A DNA stretch of 64,000 nucleotides from Mycobacterium malmoense. GTDB lineage: Bacteria; Actinomycetota; Actinomycetes; Mycobacteriales; Mycobacteriaceae. The notes under the pieces were generated by a model that ran no database searches, was not told the origin of the DNA, and saw nothing but the letters and a program-made list of their open reading frames with translations. Below, piece by piece: positions 57,523-64,000 of this stretch. The number at the start of each line of letters is the position of its first letter. The stretch's first letter is position 1. The DNA is taken from contig NZ_CP080999.1 of assembly GCF_019645855.1 (NCBI RefSeq), forward strand, positions 4,340,001 to 4,404,000. The letters are read 5' to 3'. The translations under genes were made by a program, and so were the position numbers.

Positions 57523-58863
57523 ATGAACATCCTGTCGCGGATTTTCGCCCGTACGCCTTCGCTGCGGACCCGGGTCGCACTCGCGACGGCGATAGGCACC
57601 GCCATCGTGGTACTCATCGCGGGAGCGGTCGTCTGGTTCGGCATCACCAGCGCCTGGAAGGAACGGCTGGACCGCCGCTTGGACGAGGCAGCGGGTTTCG
57701 CCATTCCCTTCCTGCCTCGGGGGCTCGATGAAATCCCCCGCTCACCCAACGACCAGGACACCGTCATCACGGTCCGCCGCGGAAGCCAGGTCAAGTCCAA
57801 TTCCGACGTCACGCTGCCCAAACTGAGCGAGGGCTACGCCGACACCTACGTCAACGGGGTGCGGTACCGGGTTCGAACGGTGGAGATCCCGAGCCCCGAA
57901 CCGACTTGGGTCGAAGTCGGCGCGACCTATGACGACACCATCGTCCAGATCAACAATTTGCACCGACGGGTGATCCTGGTATGCGGGTCCGCCATCGGCG
58001 CGGCGGCGATATTCGCTTGGCTGCTGGCCGCTTTCGCGGTCCGGCCATTCAAACGGCTTGCCCAGCAAGCCCGTTCGATCGATGCCGGGGACGAGGCACC
58101 GCGGGTCGAAGTGCGCGGCGCCACCGAGGCCGTCGAGATTGCCGAAGCGATGCGGGGCATGCTGCAACGCATCTGGAAGGAGCAGGACCGGACCAAGGAG
58201 GCGCTCGCCTCGGCGCGCGACTTCGCCGCGGTGTCCTCCCACGAGCTGCGCACCCCGCTGACCGCGATGCGCACCAACCTCGAGGTGCTGTCCACCCTGG
58301 ACCTGGCCGACGACCAACGCAAAGAAGTGCTCAACGACGTCATCCGCACCCAGTCGCGGATAGAGGCCACGCTGACCGCCCTGGAGCGGTTGGCCCAGGG
58401 CGAACTGTCGACGTCCGACGATCACGTGCCGGTCGACATCACCGAGCTGCTGGACCGCGCCGCGCACGACGCCATGCGGATCTATCCCGACCTCGACGTC
58501 TCGCTGGTGCCGTCGCCGACCTGCATCATCGTCGGGCTGCCCGCGGGGCTGCGGCTGGCCGTCGACAACGCCATCGCGAACGCCGTCAAACACGGCGGCG
58601 CCACCCGCGTCCAGCTATCCGCGGTCAGCTCGCGGGCCGGGGTGGAAATCGCGATCGACGACAACGGCAGCGGGGTGCCCGAAGCCGAACGCCAAGTGGT
58701 GTTCGAGCGGTTCTCCCGTGGGTCGACGGCCTCGCATTCGGGGTCGGGCCTGGGGCTGGCGTTGGTGGCCCAGCAGGCCCACCTGCACGGCGGGACGGTG
58801 TCGCTGGAAGACAGCCCGCTGGGCGGCGCGCGGCTGGTGCTGCGCCTGCCCGGCCCCAGCTAG
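57523..58863 (+). CDS. prrB: Sensor histidine kinase PrrB
   Basis: Membrane histidine kinase of 446 residues, cognate to PrrA. It has membrane helices at about 17-40 and 150-172 flanking an extracytoplasmic sensor domain, a HAMP linker (VRPFKRLAQQARSIDAGDEA), and the phosphoacceptor SSHELRTPLTAMRTN. The ATPase follows: N box DNAIANAVKHGG, G1 DDNGSGVPEAE and G2 GSGLGLAL. Length and sequence match the M. tuberculosis protein closely. Compounds targeting this kinase block mycobacterial growth. Convergent with arfC. Confidence 0.98.
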   Translation: MNILSRIFARTPSLRTRVALATAIGTAIVVLIAGAVVWFGITSAWKERLDRRLDEAAGFAIPFLPRGLDEIPRSPNDQDTVITVRRGSQVKSNSDVTLPKLSEGYADTYVNGVRYRVRTVEIPSPEPTWVEVGATYDDTIVQINNLHRRVILVCGSAIGAAAIFAWLLAAFAVRPFKRLAQQARSIDAGDEAPRVEVRGATEAVEIAEAMRGMLQRIWKEQDRTKEALASARDFAAVSSHELRTPLTAMRTNLEVLSTLDLADDQRKEVLNDVIRTQSRIEATLTALERLAQGELSTSDDHVPVDITELLDRAAHDAMRIYPDLDVSLVPSPTCIIVGLPAGLRLAVDNAIANAVKHGGATRVQLSAVSSRAGVEIAIDDNGSGVPEAERQVVFERFSRGSTASHSGSGLGLALVAQQAHLHGGTVSLEDSPLGGARLVLRLPGPS

Positions 58864-58880
58864 CGCCCTGCCGACCAGGG

Positions 58881-59621
58881 TCACCTTCTCGAGCTTTTGC
58901 GCCACGGCGTGAAACAGGCCCGCGCGGCGGATTCCTCGTCCTTGAACCAGACCTGGGCGACGGTCGGGTCGTACGTCGGGTCGTCGGGGGTGTAGTAAAG
59001 CCGGGTGTCCGAGCGGCCCTTTATCAGCCATCCCGCCGGCCCGCCGCCGTCCGGGGCGGCGCGAGCCGAGCCCGGGCCGTAGGGCGCATAGGGCAAGACC
59101 GGGATCTTTTGGGTGGGCGACCCCTCGGCGACGGGGATCTTGGTCGTCGGCGACTCCTGGGCGACCAAAGCCTTCTTCGCCGGTCGCCCCCTGGCGGGCG
59201 GAACCTTTTTCGGCGGCACCTTTTTCGCGGCCCGGGCCTTCGTCGGCCTTCCCTTGCCGGGCGGGGCCTTCTTGGGCGGCACCTTTTTCGCGTTTTTCGC
59301 GGCCCGAATCTTCATCGTCGGCGCCTCTTTAGCGGCCGGAGCCTTCTTCGGTAGCAACTTTTTGAGAAACTTGGTCGCCGGTGATTCTTTGGCGACCGAG
59401 ATCTTCGTCGTCGGCGCCTCTTTTGTGACGGCAATCTTCGTCGTGGGAAACTCTTGCTCGACGGGGATCCTGGTTGTGGGGAACTCGGACGTGGCGTTGA
59501 CGTCAGGGCCCGGCACCCCCACCGGCACTTGACGTTTGACGGGGCGGACGGTCAGCGCGAGCGTCAACACCAACCCCATCACGAAGGACAGGCCGAAGAG
59601 CCACCAGTGCACGTGGTTCAT
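58881..59621 (-). CDS. arfC: ArfC-like membrane protein with expanded repeat linker
   Basis: Third gene of the arfABC (ompATb) operon; the orthologue Rv0901 is needed for ammonia secretion and acid adaptation with OmpATb. 246 residues against 175 in M. tuberculosis. A single N-terminal membrane helix (about 4-25) is followed by a long Pro/Lys/Ala-rich linker with seven PTTKI-like units (FPTTRIPV, FPTTKIAV, APTTKISV, SPTTKIPV and variants) and KKVPPKKAPP blocks. The conserved C-terminal domain GWLIKGRSDTRLYYTPDDPT and FKDEESAARA ends it. ATG 59621 overlaps the arfB stop (ATGA). The linker is the novel part. Confidence 0.88.
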   Translation of the reverse strand: MNHVHWWLFGLSFVMGLVLTLALTVRPVKRQVPVGVPGPDVNATSEFPTTRIPVEQEFPTTKIAVTKEAPTTKISVAKESPATKFLKKLLPKKAPAAKEAPTMKIRAAKNAKKVPPKKAPPGKGRPTKARAAKKVPPKKVPPARGRPAKKALVAQESPTTKIPVAEGSPTQKIPVLPYAPYGPGSARAAPDGGGPAGWLIKGRSDTRLYYTPDDPTYDPTVAQVWFKDEESAARACFTPWRKSSRR

Positions 59622-59770
59622 CGCCACCCGCCTATGCGGGGGCTGGTCGCGTCGGGAGAGCCTTGCCCATCACCTGCGCGCTTGCGCAGCGTGTTGGCGA
59701 TCACCCAGGCGACGGCCGAGCCCGCCACGAAAGCGAGCAGGTACCACAACCATTGGATCACGAAATCCAT
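59618..59770 (-). CDS. arfB: ArfB small membrane protein
   Basis: 50-residue protein with one membrane helix (MDFVIQWLWYLLAFVAGSAV, continuing AWVIANTLRK) and a polar tail. Size, order and sequence match Rv0900, which helps OmpATb. It starts 11 bp after the ompA stop (GGAGATCC just upstream of ATG) and overlaps arfC by 4 bp. Part of a single three-gene operon. Confidence 0.92.
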   Translation of the reverse strand: MDFVIQWLWYLLAFVAGSAVAWVIANTLRKRAGDGQGSPDATSPRIGGWR

Positions 59771-59781
59771 GCCGGATCTCC

Positions 59782-60813
59782 TTAGCTGACAACGATTTCG
59801 ACGCGGCGATTCTTGGCGCGACCCTCGGCGGTGTCGTTGGGGGCGACCGGGTTGACCGAACCCAGACCCTTGGTCGCCAGCTGAGCACCGGGAACGCCAT
59901 GGGCGACAAGAAAATCCGAGACCGCTTGGGCCCGCTGGTTGCTCAACGGGATGTTGATGCCCTCGGTGCCGGAATTGTCGGTGTAGCCGTTGATCGTCGC
60001 ATGCGCGTTTGGGCATGCCTTGAGCTTGTCCGCTACCTGGGTCAGGATCTGCTCGTCGGCCGGGGTCAGGCTAAACCCGTCGTTCCCGAACGTGATCGGG
60101 CCGCCCGTCACGGCGTTGATGGCCGCTTGCAGGTCGGTGCACGGGCCGGGGGGTGCGGGCGGTGGAGGGGGGCCGGGGGGCGTGGGAGGTGGGGGCGGAC
60201 CCGGCGGCGCGGGCGGGGGAAGTGGCCCGTTAACCACAAGATTGTCAACGACTTTCAGGTGCGACCAGGTGTGCGCCGCCTCCTGTTCGACGGTGTTCTT
60301 CTGGTCTTGGGATGTGGCGGTGCCCGCCAGGGTAATGGTGTCTCCGTTGACCGTGAGACTGAAATTGGCAATCGACGCGCTGTCCTTGAAAATCGATCCG
60401 GCGTTTGCGAAATCGAGCGCGTCGACATCGGGGTTGATGTGGATTTGGTCGATGACGTTGGCGCCCGGCGCCAGTGCGCCGTTGAGCGCCTTCAACAATG
60501 CCGCTTTAGCGGAGTCATCGGGAAACTCGCCGCTGAGCGTAATGTCGTTGCCGTTGCGGGTAATTGAAAGCGGCGCCAAGGACAACTTCGGTGTGCCGGA
60601 CTTGCTCGGCGGCGCCAATGTTGGTAGCGCGCCGGTCGGCCCGGTGGTGGCCTGGGGTCGCTCCAGCGCGCCGTAGCCGATTGCGGCTATCAGCAACGGA
60701 ATAACCAGCAGGGCAATCAGCCAAGGAAGGCCAGGCGACCGCCGGTGAAAGTCCCCGGCCCGCCGCGAGACGGTGCCTGCGGCCGCTTGCCGCAAACCCG
60801 CGCCTAATCCCAC
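59782..60813 (-). CDS. ompA: OmpATb/ArfA outer-envelope protein
   Basis: 343-residue protein (326 in M. tuberculosis) with an N-terminal membrane segment (about 31-50), two BON-like domains (about 85-230), a long proline-rich linker (PPPAPPGPPPPP type) and a C-terminal OmpA-like peptidoglycan-binding domain. The OmpA motif NGYTDNSGTEGINIPLSNQR and GRAKNRRVEIVV end are conserved. The larger linker explains the extra length. GTG start at 60813. It heads arfA-arfB-arfC. The protein is linked to acid tolerance and ammonia export. Confidence 0.95.
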   Translation of the reverse strand: MGLGAGLRQAAAGTVSRRAGDFHRRSPGLPWLIALLVIPLLIAAIGYGALERPQATTGPTGALPTLAPPSKSGTPKLSLAPLSITRNGNDITLSGEFPDDSAKAALLKALNGALAPGANVIDQIHINPDVDALDFANAGSIFKDSASIANFSLTVNGDTITLAGTATSQDQKNTVEQEAAHTWSHLKVVDNLVVNGPLPPPAPPGPPPPPTPPGPPPPPAPPGPCTDLQAAINAVTGGPITFGNDGFSLTPADEQILTQVADKLKACPNAHATINGYTDNSGTEGINIPLSNQRAQAVSDFLVAHGVPGAQLATKGLGSVNPVAPNDTAEGRAKNRRVEIVVS

Positions 60814-60919
60814 TATCGGTCCCTCCCTCTGTCGCTACCGGGACTCGTCCGTCCTGCAGGCGATCTGCAGCCTACCGAGTCGACGCCGCGTTACCCGTGA
60901 AGTCGGGCACACTGGAGCG

Positions 60920-61183
60920 ATGGGCAACGGCAAAAAACCCGCCGACAGCGAAACCCTGGTACACATCCGCGAGCTGGTAGCCGAGGAGAAAGCCTTGCGG
61001 GCGCAGCTGCAGAACGGCAACATCGCCACGTCGGAGGAACATGATCGCCTGCACCGGGTGGAGGTCGAACTCGACCAGTGCTGGGACCTGCTGCGGCAGC
61101 GTCGGGCACTGCGCGATACCGGCGGCGATCCGCGCGGGGCGGAGGTGCGCCCGCCCGACCAGGTCGAGGACTACCTGAGCTGA
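60920..61183 (+). CDS. DUF2630 family protein, Rv0898c-like
   Basis: 87 residues, mostly helical and charged. DSETLVHIRELVAEEKALRA, then HRVEVELDQCWDLLRQRRAL and DPRGAEVRPPDQVEDYLS are typical of DUF2630. GGAG lies just before ATG 60920. Its stop (TGA 61181-61183) overlaps the proposed CTG start of the next gene. Function unknown; possibly a small coiled-coil partner. Confidence 0.92.
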   Translation: MGNGKKPADSETLVHIRELVAEEKALRAQLQNGNIATSEEHDRLHRVEVELDQCWDLLRQRRALRDTGGDPRGAEVRPPDQVEDYLS

Positions 61184-62769
61184 ACGAGCGCGCGGCGGAT
61201 TTCGACGCCATAGACGTCCTAGACGTCATAGTCATAGGTGGGGGCCACAACGGGTTGGTCGCGGCCGGCTACCTGGCCCGGGCGGGCCTGAGGGTGCGGT
61301 TGCTCGAGCGGCTGGGGCACGTCGGCGGCGCCGCGGTCTCGGCGCAGGCCTTCGACGGTGTCGGGGTCCGGGTGTCGCGGTACTCCTACCTGGTCAGTTT
61401 GCTGCCGTCGCGCATCGTCGACGACCTGGGCGCCGCGGTGCGACTGGCCAGGCGGCGATATTCGTCGTACACGCCCGACCCCGCCACCGGCGGCCGCGGT
61501 GGGCTGCTGATCGGGGCGCCCGGCGACACGTTCGCCGCCATCGGCGCCGCCGGCGATGCGCGCGGTTTCGCCGCGTTCTACCAGCGCTGCCGGCTGGTGA
61601 CCGAACGACTCTGGCCGACGCTCATCGAACCGCTGCGCACCCGCGAGCAGGCCCGCCGGCACGTCGTCGAGGCCGGCGGCCCCGGCGCGGCGGCCACCTG
61701 GCGAGCCATGATCGACGAGCCGATCGGGCACGCCATCGCCGACGCGGTGGATAACGACCTGGTGCGCGGCGTGATCGCGACCGACGCGCTGATCGGCACC
61801 TTCGCCCATGTCGACGACGCGTCGCTGCGGCAGAACATCTGCTTTCTGTATCACGTGCTCGGCGGGGGAACCGGGGACTGGGACGTGCCCGTCGGCGGGA
61901 TGGGCTCGGTGACCGCCGCCCTGGCGACGGCGGCCGTCAGCCATGGCGCCGAAATAATCACCGGCGCAGACGTTTACGCCGTTGAACCGGACGGCCGGGT
62001 GCGCTACCGCAGCGGCGGCGACGAGCACCTGATCCGGGGCCGGTTCGTCCTGGCCGGCGTCACACCGGAGGTCCTGTCCGGTCTACTCGGCGAACGACCG
62101 GCGCCACCGGATCAGGGCGCGCAGGTCAAGGTGAACATGGTGTTGCGGCGGCTGCCTCGATTGCGCGACGACGTCGTCACACCCGAACAGGCATTCGCGG
62201 GGACGTTCCACGTCAACGAGACCTGGACCCAACTGGGCACGGCGCATTCGAGGGCGGCCGGCGGGCAGCTGCCGGATCCATTGCCGTGCGAGGCCTACTG
62301 TCATTCGCTGACCGACCCGAGCGTCCTGTCGGACGGGCTGCGCGACTCGGGCGCTCACACGATGACGGTGTTCGGCTTGCACACCCCACACTCGCTGTTC
62401 GACGGCGCCGACCCCGACACCCTGCGCGACAAACTCACCGACTCGGTGCTGGCGTCCCTGAATTCCGTTCTGGCCGAACCGATCCAGGATGTTCTGCTAA
62501 GCGACGCGAATGGCCGGCCGTGCATCGAGACGACCACCACCGCCGATTTGCACCACACACTGGGGATGACCGCGGGCAACATCTTCCACGGCGGGTTGTC
62601 GTGGCCGTTCGCCGACGACGACGACCCGCTGGACACCCCGGCGCGGCGATGGGGAGTGGCCACGGCCCACGACCGAATCATGTTGTGCGGCTCCGGTGCC
62701 CGCCGCGGCGGGGCGGTGTCGGGCATCGGCGGCCACAACGCCGCGATGGCCGTCCTCGCGTCGGTGTAA
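61180..62769 (+). CDS. Phytoene-desaturase-like FAD oxidoreductase, Rv0897c-like
   Basis: Flavoprotein of the amine-oxidase/phytoene dehydrogenase superfamily, about 529 residues. The N-terminal dinucleotide loop DVIVIGGGHNGLVAAGYLAR, the substrate-binding region, and the C-terminal FAD segment RRGGAVSGIGGHNAAMAVLA are intact. No ATG, GTG or TTG lies in frame between GTG 61078 and the Rossmann loop. The best start is therefore CTG at 61180, overlapping the preceding TGA (CTGA), or GTG at 61078 with a 34-residue extension inside the DUF2630 gene. Substrate unknown. Confidence 0.88.
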   Translation: MNERAADFDAIDVLDVIVIGGGHNGLVAAGYLARAGLRVRLLERLGHVGGAAVSAQAFDGVGVRVSRYSYLVSLLPSRIVDDLGAAVRLARRRYSSYTPDPATGGRGGLLIGAPGDTFAAIGAAGDARGFAAFYQRCRLVTERLWPTLIEPLRTREQARRHVVEAGGPGAAATWRAMIDEPIGHAIADAVDNDLVRGVIATDALIGTFAHVDDASLRQNICFLYHVLGGGTGDWDVPVGGMGSVTAALATAAVSHGAEIITGADVYAVEPDGRVRYRSGGDEHLIRGRFVLAGVTPEVLSGLLGERPAPPDQGAQVKVNMVLRRLPRLRDDVVTPEQAFAGTFHVNETWTQLGTAHSRAAGGQLPDPLPCEAYCHSLTDPSVLSDGLRDSGAHTMTVFGLHTPHSLFDGADPDTLRDKLTDSVLASLNSVLAEPIQDVLLSDANGRPCIETTTTADLHHTLGMTAGNIFHGGLSWPFADDDDPLDTPARRWGVATAHDRIMLCGSGARRGGAVSGIGGHNAAMAVLASV

Positions 62770-62941
62770 CTGGTGGTCTGGTCCGTACGTTCGTCGGGGG
62801 TTACCAAACGCCGCTGACGTCGAGTCTGCGCTGGTGGCATCGAGCCTGCGTCCACGGCTGGCTTTTCGCCTCGAACGCCGCAACCACCGCAGTCTCGGCG
62901 CCCCGGCGAACAGCGCCCCAACGAACCTCCGGGCGAGACCG

Positions 62942-64000
<1,059 letters not shown>

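Noticed and set aside
62770..62941. Hairpin terminator between the FAD oxidoreductase and gltA2
   Set aside because: No convincing inverted repeat could be seen in this gap.

Overview
The window is a GC-rich actinobacterial chromosome segment that reads as a slow-growing Mycobacterium, most likely of the M. avium complex. The core genes follow, in reverse order, the M. tuberculosis block from about Rv0952 (sucD) down to Rv0896 (gltA2). Typical mycobacterial genes are present: arfABC/ompATb, prrAB, ctpE, echA6, accD3, ligD/mku, the Pst transporter, mntH, PRPP and F420 enzymes, and several toxin-antitoxin pairs. An intact cobF and a full-length Fpg-like glycosylase, which are lost or truncated in the tuberculosis complex, argue for a MAC-like species. 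Species assignment is inference.

Layout. 1-8.8 kb: sucD (cut by the window edge) and sucC, an M23 peptidase with a small membrane protein, uvrD1, chorismate mutase behind a leader with a terminator-like hairpin, a 55-bp tandem repeat (about five copies), and pgi. 8.9-16.9 kb: SDR, Fpg-like glycosylase, cobF, a coupled AurF-like diiron oxygenase/flavoprotein pair, a STAS-plus-ATPase fusion behind a SigF-like promoter, a KstR-box-controlled F420 oxidoreductase and a crotonase. 16.9-23.6 kb: methyltransferase, then the NHEJ genes ligD and mku, separated by a mannitol dehydrogenase/PfkB kinase pair. 23.7-30.1 kb: pstS-pstC-pstA with no pstB, two oxidoreductase genes, and a second near-identical pstS with a copy of the same Pho-box-like element. 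30.2-35.6 kb: mntH coupled to a gamma-glutamylcyclotransferase/poly-gamma-glutamate hydrolase fusion, an F420 enzyme, a PRPP-synthetase paralogue and small proteins.

35.9-42.3 kb is accessory: tRNA-Arg(CCT), a GNAT-toxin remnant, an XRE/nucleotidyltransferase toxin-antitoxin candidate, a 70-bp IS21-like end pair, a Ddn-like protein, an MFS transporter, a secreted DUF4185 protein (probable D-arabinanase) and a carotenoid-oxygenase remnant. 42.3-52.2 kb returns to core order (VOC, membrane protein, Rv0910/Rv0909-like pair, ctpE, beta-lactamase-like, metallo-beta-lactamase fold, echA6, accD3), with a vapBC pair inserted between echA6 and accD3. 52.4-56.6 kb is a second accessory insertion: an unknown secreted protein behind a C11 tract, a TacA/TacT pair, and an ABC exporter with a large in-frame deletion. 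56.8-64 kb is core: prrAB, arfC-arfB-ompA, a DUF2630 protein, a phytoene-desaturase-like oxidoreductase and gltA2 (cut by the window edge).

Long palindromes sit at several gene ends. Two of them share a 21-nt core, and one appears to have been read into the C-terminus of LigD. Regulatory candidates include a CRP site between sucC and the M23 gene, two KstR-type boxes, two Pho-box-like elements, a MntR/IdeR-like site and toxin-antitoxin operators.
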